Assembly (NCBI GenBank): GCA_026989405.1
Contig: JALSJL010000316.1
Span: forward strand, 1-14,571
Reading direction: 5' to 3'
Length of the DNA stretch: 14,571 nt
Origin: Marinosulfonomonas sp.
GTDB lineage: Bacteria > Pseudomonadota > Alphaproteobacteria > Rhodobacterales > Rhodobacteraceae
The number at the start of each line of letters is the position of its first letter. The first letter of the stretch is position 1. The position numbers and the translations under genes are program-made. The notes under the pieces were generated by a model. The model did no database searches. It had not been told where the DNA came from and saw only the letters and a program-made list of their open reading frames with translations. Below, in pieces: positions 1 to 5,805 of this stretch.

Positions 1-306
1 CTGACGCTTTTGACCACCGGCGCCCATGCCCCGATGCTTCAGGCCGATCTGCCGCGCCTGATCGAGCGTGTGAATGCCTGCTACGGCTACAACGCGATCT
101 CGCGCATCCGGATTACCCAGACCGCGCCGACCGGGTTTTCCGAAGGTCAGGTCGCCTTTTCGCCGGCGCCGGAAAAAGAGCCCGCCAAGCCCGACCCAAA
201 GATTGCCCGAGCCGCCAGAGAAGCGGTCCGCGACATTGCTGACGATGCGTTGCGCACAGCCCTGGAAAAGCTGGGCAGAAACGTCTTGTCCCGTTCCAAA
301 CTCTGA
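1..306 (+). CDS. dciA: DciA-family (DUF721) protein, 3' part
   Basis: The frame is open from the first base of the window, so the gene is cut at its 5' end and about 101 C-terminal residues are visible; a TTG at 10 is in frame but is unlikely to be the true start. The visible part has the DUF721 pattern: a short beta strand, a helix of the type QADLPRLIERVNACYGY, then SRIRITQ, followed by a charged tail rich in Pro, Lys and Ala. DUF721 proteins include DciA, the replicative helicase (DnaB) loader or operator in bacteria that lack DnaC. The role here is inferred from family membership. The stop at 304-306 lies 12 bases before dsbA, so the two genes are probably co-transcribed. In many alphaproteobacteria this gene sits between mutY and a dsbA gene, which fits. 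The N-terminal half cannot be judged. Confidence 0.8.
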   Translation: MTLLTTGAHAPMLQADLPRLIERVNACYGYNAISRIRITQTAPTGFSEGQVAFSPAPEKEPAKPDPKIARAAREAVRDIADDALRTALEKLGRNVLSRSKL

Positions 307-318
307 AGAGGTGACCCA

Positions 319-981
319 ATGAACCGCCCCCTGGCACTTTTTGCTGCCGTGATTGCGCTTGTCGGCGCTGTCGCATTCCTGTCGACGAACCGCGCGACCC
401 AAACCCTGGCACCGATCGGTGCGGCTGTTGCCCAAGACAGTGAAATCGACACCTCGATGATCGAGGAAATGTCGATGGGCAACCCTGACGCCAAGGTGAC
501 GGTGATCGAGTATGCGTCATTCACATGCCCGCATTGTCGCAATTTTCATGCCTCTGTCCTGAAGGACCTGAAGCGCGACTACATCGACACCGGCAAGATC
601 AACTTCATCTACCGCGAAGTCTACTTCGACCGGTATGGGTTGTGGGCCGGAATGGTCGCGCGCTGCGGGGGTCCGATGCGTTATTTCGGCATCGCCGATC
701 TGATCTACGAGCAGCAGCAGGACTGGACCAAGGGCGGCGAACCGGCGGCGATTGCCGCGAGCCTTCGCAGAATCGGCAAGACCGCCGGCCTGAGCGATGA
801 AGAGCTTGACAAGTGCATGGCCGACGGGGAAATGGCCCAGGCGATGGTTGCGGTCTACCAGAAAAATGCCGAGGCCGATGACATCAACGCCACGCCAAGT
901 TTCGTGATCAACGGCGAGAAGTATTCGAACATGAGCTACGACGATTTTCGGGCCATTATCGAGGAAAAACTGGCCGAGTGA
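319..981 (+). CDS. DsbA-family thiol:disulfide oxidoreductase
   Basis: This 220-residue protein has a hydrophobic N-terminal segment (about residues 4-21) that acts as either a signal peptide or a membrane anchor; a possible signal peptidase site, AVA-Q, lies at 36-39. A thioredoxin/DsbA domain follows (about 55-218). The redox motif CPHC is at 70-73 after YASFT, as in the DsbA/BdbD group (COG1651), and the cis-proline loop ATPSF has its proline at 193. It should act in the periplasm, oxidising or isomerising cysteines in exported proteins. Two further cysteines, C116 and C166, lie in the inserted helical domain. The start ATG is preceded by a purine-rich AGAGG about 8 bases upstream, and the gene follows dciA closely. 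No DsbB partner is in the window. Family assignment is firm; the choice between DsbA, DsbG and DsbD-coupled roles is not. Confidence 0.9.
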   Translation: MNRPLALFAAVIALVGAVAFLSTNRATQTLAPIGAAVAQDSEIDTSMIEEMSMGNPDAKVTVIEYASFTCPHCRNFHASVLKDLKRDYIDTGKINFIYREVYFDRYGLWAGMVARCGGPMRYFGIADLIYEQQQDWTKGGEPAAIAASLRRIGKTAGLSDEELDKCMADGEMAQAMVAVYQKNAEADDINATPSFVINGEKYSNMSYDDFRAIIEEKLAE

Positions 982-990
982 TTGGCGCGG

Positions 991-2010
991 CTATGAGCCT
1001 GGCTTAGCCGGCGACAGCTTGATCCCGGCCAGGTCGAGCGCCTGCTCAAGGGCGGCCCGGTCTTGCAGTTCCAGCCGCACCGGCAGGGTCAGGACCTTTT
1101 GCTGAAAGGCGCCGGGCAGGCGGACCGCATCCTTTTCGGTGGTCACCAACTGTGCATCCTGCGCCAGCGCCTCCTGCTCCAGACGTTTCAGCAAGGGGCC
1201 GGACAAGGGTTGGTGGTCATCAAGGGCTTCCGACCGGATGATCCGGGCGCCGAGCCGGCGCAGCGTTGCAAAAAACTTGGCAGGGTTGCCAATTCCGGCG
1301 AAAGCAAGAACGCGCATGCCTTCCCAGTCGATACCGGTCTTGAGAGGTTCAAGCCTTGCCCGGATGCGCGGGCAGCCGATCAGGTCGCCCCACTCACGCG
1401 AAAACGCTTTCTGGTCCGCTTCGCTGCCGATGGAGATCAGCAGGTCGGCACGATCCATCCCGGCCGGCACGGGTTCACGCAGCGGCCCTGCGGGGATCAC
1501 CCGGCCGTTTCCGAAACCCGTCGCGGCGTCGACGACGATGATCGACAGATCCTTGGCGACGTCGGGGTTCTGAAACCCGTCATCCAGCAGGATGACGTCG
1601 ACACCTGCATCCTGCGCCGCGGCGACGCCACCGGCACGTTTTCGCGCAATCCAGGTGTCGGCAAAGGCGGCAAGCAACAAGGGCTCATCCCCGACATCGC
1701 GCGCGCTGTGCAAGGCCGGGTCCACCCTGACCGGGCCGTCCAGACGCCCGCCATAGCCGCGCGATACGACCCCGACCTTGTGGCCCGCCGATTGCAGAAG
1801 GCCGGCAAGCGCAATCACCGTTGGCGTCTTGCCGGTGCCGCCGATGTTCAGGTTGCCGATACACAAAACCGGAACCCCGGGCCGAATGACGGGCGCCCGC
1901 GCGACCCTGCGTGCGGTTGCCCGGCCGTAAAGAAGGGCAAGCGGTTGCAAGAGCCGCGCCTGCCAGCCGGGGGCTCGGGGCCCGCGCAACCAGAAATCCG
2001 GCGGCTTCAT
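991..2010 (-). CDS. lpxK: tetraacyldisaccharide 4'-kinase LpxK
   Basis: LpxK phosphorylates the 4' position of the lipid A disaccharide at the inner membrane, using ATP. The 339-residue protein matches the family's usual length and has its signatures: a membrane-associating N-terminal helix with basic residues, a P-loop GNLNIGGTGKT (52-62), SRGYGG (83-88), VGDEP (106-110), the Walker-B-like LLDDGFQNP (141-149), a DDH motif with H266, and TTEKDAVRLP (290-299). The common DDGFQH form of the Walker-B-like motif is here DDGFQN; my recollection is that this occurs in alphaproteobacterial relatives. The ATG overlaps the stop of the upstream WaaA-like gene by four bases (ATGA, 2007-2010), indicating translational coupling. 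It ends 9 bases from the convergent dsbA gene. A weak six-base inverted repeat (988-993/1005-1010) is present there, but there is no T run, so no terminator is called. Confidence 0.95.
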   Translation of the reverse strand: MKPPDFWLRGPRAPGWQARLLQPLALLYGRATARRVARAPVIRPGVPVLCIGNLNIGGTGKTPTVIALAGLLQSAGHKVGVVSRGYGGRLDGPVRVDPALHSARDVGDEPLLLAAFADTWIARKRAGGVAAAQDAGVDVILLDDGFQNPDVAKDLSIIVVDAATGFGNGRVIPAGPLREPVPAGMDRADLLISIGSEADQKAFSREWGDLIGCPRIRARLEPLKTGIDWEGMRVLAFAGIGNPAKFFATLRRLGARIIRSEALDDHQPLSGPLLKRLEQEALAQDAQLVTTEKDAVRLPGAFQQKVLTLPVRLELQDRAALEQALDLAGIKLSPAKPGS

Positions 2011-3242
2011 CTGGCCGGTGCCTTGTGTTTTGCAAGGACGTCGCGCAACACGGTTCTGGCCTGTTTCATGACATCGGCCCCGGCCGAACTGATCTGCCAG
2101 GCCGCATGCGCCATGATGGCGGCCCGGTCGGGCGCCAGCAAGTCGTCCAGGGCATGGCCAAGCTCGCCCATGTGACTGATTTCGCGCGATGCCCCGGCGC
2201 GCGCGAGGCGCTGGTATTCGACTTCATGCGCGCCGATGTTCGGGCCATGTGCCACGACCGACCCCAGCGCCGCGGCGTCAAACGGGTTGGGCGACTTTCC
2301 CGACGTGCCGTCTTGCGTGCGGCCCATGAAGGTCACTGGCGCCAGCCGGAACCAGAGGCCCATTTCGTCGGCAGTATCTGCAAGGTAGACCTGAACATCC
2401 TTGCCCGGCTCATTGCCAAGACTGCGTTGCGCCATGACCATTCCGGCCTTGCGCAGGGCTGCGGCAAATTCATCGCCCTCGTCGACATCGCCCGGCACGA
2501 TCACCAGCAAAAGCCGGTGCGACTTGCGCAACGCCTGCTTGTGGGCCGCGATGACCGAGTCGAGCTCGGACAAATCGACCGAGGCGGCAAGCCAGACGGG
2601 CCGGCCGCCAAGAAGGTCGATCATGGCGTCCCATTCAGCCTGGTTGCAGGGCAGAGCGCTGGTTTCGCTTTGCAGGATTCCGGTGGTATCCACACGGTCG
2701 CGCCGGGCGCCGGCGGACACCAGGGCGACCGTGGTCGCCTCGTCGCCCGACAGGATCGCATGAAAACTCCGCAGGGTTCGGCGCTTGAGAAACGGGAACC
2801 ATCGGCATGCCTGCGAAATTCCGAAGGCGCCGCCGGTGTCAATCATGATGGTGGGAATATTCCGGTCTGCGCAAATCTGGACCGCCACCGGCCTGATTCT
2901 TCCGGGAATCCAGACAGATATGTCGGGCTGCCAGAAATCCAGGAATTCAACCACCGATCCGCGGTCGTCATTGGGCAATGTCTCGTGGGCGCACCAGTCC
3001 GGCAGGTTACGGGGTTTTTCCCCCGCAGTCGTCAGCAGAAATGACAGATCGGGCAAGTCATCCGCCAGGCTGGCCATCAGATCCTGCACGACGTTCCAGT
3101 CCTCATCCCGGTCGACATGAAACCAGGCAAGCTGCGCCGACGGACGTTTGGCCGGACGTCGGGCGGCCACGGCTTTTTGTCGCCTGCCTGCGCGCAGGCC
3201 CTCGCGCCATTCGTAAAGCAGAAGGGAAGGGGAAAATCCCAT
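2007..3242 (-). CDS. divergent WaaA/KdtA-like (Kdo transferase family) glycosyltransferase
   Basis: The protein has 411 residues starting from the ATG at 3240-3242, which lies 13 bases after the DUF4170 gene; an open frame extends to 3482 but would overlap DUF4170 and encodes unrelated sequence. The architecture suits the GT30 Kdo transferase family: an N-terminal GT-B half (WFHV at 40-43, DISVWIPGRIRP at 107-118) and a C-terminal half (RPVWLAAS at 214-221, SPNPFDAAALG at 317-327, HGPNIG at 332-337). WaaA attaches Kdo to lipid A precursor at the inner membrane, and position just before lpxK supports an LPS role. However, most WaaA signatures are altered: the S-x-G-E motif after W-x-H, the STHEGE motif, the PRHPER motif and GGHNPLEP are all missing or degenerate. 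It could be a lineage-specific Kdo transferase, a transferase with another substrate, or a non-catalytic paralogue. I therefore give no symbol. Confidence 0.75.
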   Translation of the reverse strand: MGFSPSLLLYEWREGLRAGRRQKAVAARRPAKRPSAQLAWFHVDRDEDWNVVQDLMASLADDLPDLSFLLTTAGEKPRNLPDWCAHETLPNDDRGSVVEFLDFWQPDISVWIPGRIRPVAVQICADRNIPTIMIDTGGAFGISQACRWFPFLKRRTLRSFHAILSGDEATTVALVSAGARRDRVDTTGILQSETSALPCNQAEWDAMIDLLGGRPVWLAASVDLSELDSVIAAHKQALRKSHRLLLVIVPGDVDEGDEFAAALRKAGMVMAQRSLGNEPGKDVQVYLADTADEMGLWFRLAPVTFMGRTQDGTSGKSPNPFDAAALGSVVAHGPNIGAHEVEYQRLARAGASREISHMGELGHALDDLLAPDRAAIMAHAAWQISSAGADVMKQARTVLRDVLAKHKAPAR

Positions 3243-3255
3243 GAAATGTGCTCGT

Positions 3256-3501
3256 TCAGCCTTCCAGTTCTTCGGTCGAGGACGCTTCGGTCGACTCGTC
3301 GCGCAGCCGGTGCAGATGCGCGATGAAGTAGCGCATGTGCGCGTTGTCGACGGTGCGCTGGGCCTCGGACTTCCAGGCATTGTAGGCTGTTTCGTAGTCC
3401 GGAAATATTCCGACGATATGGATATCATCGACATCCCGGAAAACCGTCTTGGTCGGGTCGACAAGCTCGCCGCCAAAGACAAGATGCAGGCGTTGCGTCA
3501 T
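3256..3501 (-). CDS. DUF4170 domain-containing small protein
   Basis: This 81-residue soluble protein has no signal peptide or membrane segment. The start is set by a strong Shine-Dalgarno sequence (GGAGGA, 3505-3510) just before the ATG at 3499-3501; the longer open frame to 3558 lacks such support. Recognisable features are an N-terminal strand QRLHLVFGGEL followed by DPTKTVF, a central strand IHIVGIFPDYETAYNAWKSEAQRTVDNA, and a helix MRYFIAHLHRL (56-66), then an acidic, low-complexity tail rich in Glu, Ser and Thr. This is the DUF4170 pattern, a short family common in alphaproteobacteria and without an assigned function. It precedes the WaaA-like gene by 13 bases and lies behind a promoter candidate, so it is probably the first gene of a DUF4170-waaA-like-lpxK transcript. 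Any link to lipid A synthesis is inferred from position only. Confidence 0.85.
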   Translation of the reverse strand: MTQRLHLVFGGELVDPTKTVFRDVDDIHIVGIFPDYETAYNAWKSEAQRTVDNAHMRYFIAHLHRLRDESTEASSTEELEG

Positions 3502-3504
3502 AAA

Positions 3505-3510
3505 TCCTCC
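3505..3510 (-). promoter_or_regulatory. strong ribosome binding site of the DUF4170 gene
   Basis: On the minus strand GGAGGA precedes the ATG at 3499-3501 with three intervening T residues. It fixes the start of the 81-residue reading over the 100-residue extension beginning at 3558. Confidence 0.75.
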
Positions 3511-3530
3511 GTGGGGTCTGGGTTGGGCGC

Positions 3531-3558
3531 ACCCTAGGGATGTGGCGCGATGCGTCAA
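3531..3558 (-). promoter_or_regulatory. putative sigma-70 promoter for DUF4170-waaA-like-lpxK
   Basis: On the minus strand a TTGACG (3553-3558) is followed after 16 bases by TAGGGT (3531-3536). The -35 matches five of six consensus bases; the -10 is weak by E. coli standards (T, A and final T) but acceptable for housekeeping promoters in GC-rich alphaproteobacteria. It lies wholly in the 77-base gap between the phosphatase stop (3579-3581) and the DUF4170 start, and would give a leader of about 20-25 bases containing the strong ribosome binding site. It is predicted by eye only. Confidence 0.45.
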
Positions 3559-3578
3559 GCCGTTGGCCCGAACCAGGT

Positions 3579-4352
3579 TCAGTCCAATTGGCAGCGCAGC
3601 GCCGCATGGATCGGGTCGGGTGCTGCAAGGATGCCGGGAAGTTTAGGCAGTGGACGGTTGAATTCAAGCGGGTTTCCAAGCCGGTCGGTCACCGCCGCGC
3701 CGGCTTCGCGGGCAATCAGGCTGCCGGCGGCGACATCCCATTCCCAGGTATCGCGCAACGTCAGCATGGCGTCGAAGCGGCCTTCGGCCACAAGCGCAAG
3801 CCGGTAGGCAAGCGACGGCCTGAAATGGCGTTTCACCGGCGGGACACCGCGCGGCCACAGCGCCGGCGCGAGCATGTTCCTGGCGCAAAGCACGCCCGCA
3901 TCCGAAAGATCATCGCGCCGGGACGCGGTGATCGGCATGCCATCAAGCCAGGCGCCTTCGGACGCCCGCGCCGAATACATTTTTCCGGCGACCGGAAGAA
4001 ACACGACACCAGCGATGATCTTGCCCTTTTCCGCGACGGCCAGCGAGTGCGACCAGCTGCGATCGCCGGCGATGAACGCCCGCGTTCCGTCGATCGGATC
4101 GACGATGAACACCCGGTCATGGTCAAGCCGGCCGGCGCTGTCTTCGCTTTCTTCGGACAGCCAGCCATAGTCCGGGCGCGCGGCGCGCAGCTGGTTCATC
4201 AGTGCGTCGTTCACGGCGATATCGGCTTCTGTCACAGGCCCGGCCCCGTCGCCCTTGTCCCATTCTTTCGGGGCATTTCGCCAATACGGCAGGGCAATTT
4301 CACCCGCGGCCCTGGCCGCATCAACCAGCAGGTCCAGATCATTCTCCGGCAA
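3579..4352 (-). CDS. inositol monophosphatase/CysQ-like phosphatase
   Basis: This 257-residue, Mg-dependent phosphatase belongs to the inositol monophosphatase fold (FIG superfamily). The metal-binding signatures are in order: WLSEES at 64-69 (the GEE/SEE motif), VDPIDGT at 84-90, and EWDVAAG at 204-210. The length and form resemble CysQ-type 3'(2'),5'-bisphosphate nucleotidases, which recycle PAP from sulfate assimilation, but myo-inositol-1-phosphatase, histidinol phosphatase or another sugar phosphatase cannot be excluded. The start is a TTG at 4350-4352, since a TGA lies in frame two codons upstream; GGAAGG (4361-4366) sits eight bases before it. The start overlaps the last 14 bases of pmbA, so the two are probably translated from one message. 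No inositol or sulfur genes are nearby. Confidence 0.85.
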   Translation of the reverse strand: MPENDLDLLVDAARAAGEIALPYWRNAPKEWDKGDGAGPVTEADIAVNDALMNQLRAARPDYGWLSEESEDSAGRLDHDRVFIVDPIDGTRAFIAGDRSWSHSLAVAEKGKIIAGVVFLPVAGKMYSARASEGAWLDGMPITASRRDDLSDAGVLCARNMLAPALWPRGVPPVKRHFRPSLAYRLALVAEGRFDAMLTLRDTWEWDVAAGSLIAREAGAAVTDRLGNPLEFNRPLPKLPGILAAPDPIHAALRCQLD

Positions 4353-5685
4353 GCGTCAGACCTTCCACCAGAAGTGACGGCACGACACGCGAACGGTAGG
4401 CGCGCGCGTCGTTTGCGGGGACGATGGACAGCAACATCTCGCGCAGATTTCCGGCAATGGTGCATTCGTTCACCGGGTAGGCAATCTGGCCGTTCTCGAT
4501 CCAGAACCCTGAAGCGCCACGCGAATAATCACCGGTCGTCGGGTTGATCGACGAGCCGATCATCGAGGTGACCAGCAACCCCGTGCCCATGTCCTGCATC
4601 AGGTCGGCGGGGGTTTTCGGGCCCTGGGTCAGTTCGACGTTGCCCGCAGCCGGTGACGGCGGGCTCGACAGGCCGCGCGCGGCGTTGGCGGTGGATTTCA
4701 TGTCCAGCTTTCGGGCCGTTGCCAGGTCCAGCGTCCAGCCGGTCAGTGTCCCGGCATCGACGATGGCGCGCCGCCTTGTGGCCAGCCCCTCTGCATCGAA
4801 CGGCCTGGAAAGTGCCGCCCGCGGGCGGTGCGGATCTTCGGTCAGGGTCAGGCCGTCGGGCAGCACCCGGGTTTCCAGCAGGTCACGCGCCCAGGATGAG
4901 CCCCGAACGATCGAAGCACCATTGATCGCCGAAAGCAGATGGCCGATCAGGCTTGCCGAAACCCGTTCGTCGTAAAGCACCGGAAAGGCGCCGGTCGGCG
5001 GTTTGCGCGCACCGGCCCGCGCGACCGTGCGTTCGGCGGCAATCCGGCCCACTTCTTCCGGGCTGGGCAGATCCGAGCGAAAGGTCAGAGTTTCGCCAAA
5101 ATGGTCGCGCTCCATATTCGTGTCGCTGCCGGTGATCGCAACACAATAAAGCCCGTTGCTTGTGCGCTGGTATCCCCCCGAGAACCCGTTGGTTGCCGCG
5201 ATGTGAATCGCCTGCCGGGAATGTCCGGCCGAGGCGACTTCGACCTGTGAAATGCCGTCAACACGCAGTGCGGCCGCCTCTGCGCGACGTCCGTCTTCCA
5301 GCAATTGCTCGGGCGTTGGTTCGGGCGCCGGATCGGCGATTTCCAACGGCTCGATATCCCAGCTGCTGGCCAGTTCTTCCGGCGCGGCCAGCCCGATTGC
5401 CGGATCTTCCGGGGCCTCGCGGGCCATGGCGACGGCGCGTTCGGCCATGGCGGTCATGGTGTCGGGCCGGACATCGGACGCAGAGACACAGGCCTGCCGC
5501 TTTCCAAGCAGCACCCGCAGCCCGATCTCGACCCCCTCCGAGCGCTCGGCGTGTTCGAGTACACCGCCGCGCACGTCGATTGAAAGCGATGTTGCGTCAA
5601 CTGCGATGGCGTCGGCCGATGCGGCCCCCGCAGCCTTGGCGGCGTCAAGAAGCGATTGCGTCAGTTGCGAAAGTGGCTGTGACAT
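4339..5685 (-). CDS. pmbA: TldE/PmbA metalloprotease-complex protein
   Basis: The 448-residue reading starts at the ATG 5683-5685 (AAGGTC upstream), which gives the usual PmbA N-terminus (a helix LTQSLLDAAKAAGA, then a strand-rich part) and the usual length near 450; the open frame continues to 5793, but that part crosses a terminator hairpin and has no family resemblance. The C-terminal signature is clear: NPTTGDYSRGASGFWIENG (381-399) and YPVNECTIAGNLREML (403-418). TldE/PmbA partners TldD in a cytoplasmic heterodimer that cleaves unfolded peptides and matures some ribosomally made peptides (microcin B17) and degrades CcdA. As expected for the TldE subunit, no HExxxH motif is visible; the zinc site belongs to TldD, which is not in this window. 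It heads the minus-strand block and overlaps the phosphatase gene by 14 bases. Confidence 0.92.
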   Translation of the reverse strand: MSQPLSQLTQSLLDAAKAAGAASADAIAVDATSLSIDVRGGVLEHAERSEGVEIGLRVLLGKRQACVSASDVRPDTMTAMAERAVAMAREAPEDPAIGLAAPEELASSWDIEPLEIADPAPEPTPEQLLEDGRRAEAAALRVDGISQVEVASAGHSRQAIHIAATNGFSGGYQRTSNGLYCVAITGSDTNMERDHFGETLTFRSDLPSPEEVGRIAAERTVARAGARKPPTGAFPVLYDERVSASLIGHLLSAINGASIVRGSSWARDLLETRVLPDGLTLTEDPHRPRAALSRPFDAEGLATRRRAIVDAGTLTGWTLDLATARKLDMKSTANAARGLSSPPSPAAGNVELTQGPKTPADLMQDMGTGLLVTSMIGSSINPTTGDYSRGASGFWIENGQIAYPVNECTIAGNLREMLLSIVPANDARAYRSRVVPSLLVEGLTLAGE

Positions 5686-5713
5686 GCCCGACCTTTGATT
5701 GGTTCCAGCCCGA

Positions 5714-5742
5714 CAGGTAATCGGCACCGGGCAGAGGTGCAA
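5714..5742 (-). promoter_or_regulatory. pmbA: possible promoter of pmbA
   Basis: On the minus strand TTGCAC (5737-5742), a 17-base spacer and TACCTG (5714-5719) lie between the DUF2125 terminator and the pmbA start. Both boxes are weak matches. The position supports the call: the terminator just upstream means pmbA needs its own promoter in this roughly 70-base space. Confidence 0.3.
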
Positions 5743-5754
5743 GGCGCAGGCATG

Positions 5755-5784
5755 AAAAGGCCGCGCAAAATCCATGCGCGGCCT
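5755..5784 (-). terminator. rho-independent terminator after the DUF2125 gene
   Basis: A perfect ten-base-pair GC-rich stem (AGGCCGCGCA at 5758-5767 with TGCGCGGCCT at 5775-5784) encloses a seven-base loop. Read on the minus strand, it begins 21 bases after the DUF2125 stop and is followed by a short T run (complement of the A residues at 5755-5758). No T run follows on the plus strand, so it acts in the minus direction. It insulates pmbA from DUF2125 transcription. Confidence 0.8.
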
Positions 5785-5805
5785 GACGTTCACATGATCG
5801 GGCAG

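Noticed and set aside
988..1010. Inverted repeat CGGCTA/TAGCCG between dsbA and lpxK as a bidirectional terminator
   Set aside because: The stem is only six base pairs with an 11-base loop and no T run on either side; it is partly within lpxK coding sequence.
1063..2175. Long open frame on the plus strand (370 codons) opposite lpxK
   Set aside because: It is antisense to a gene with clear LpxK motifs, has low-complexity Arg/Gly/Pro-rich composition and no recognisable domain; such frames are common opposite high-GC genes.
1911..3044. Plus-strand open frame of 377 codons opposite the WaaA-like gene
   Set aside because: It is the shadow of the minus-strand gene, which has family landmarks and a coupled start with lpxK; the plus frame has no ribosome binding site or domain.
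3243..3482. N-terminal extension of the WaaA-like protein to 491 residues
   Set aside because: It would overlap nearly all of the DUF4170 gene in another frame and encodes Ser/Thr/Arg-rich sequence unrelated to the family; the ATG at 3240-3242 gives a normal length.
3540..4547. Plus-strand open frame of 335 codons
   Set aside because: It crosses the phosphatase and the end of pmbA on the opposite strand and reads as biased composition without a domain.
5686..5793. N-terminal extension of PmbA by 36 residues
   Set aside because: It spans the DUF2125 terminator hairpin and a likely promoter, and the family begins near the ATG at 5683-5685.
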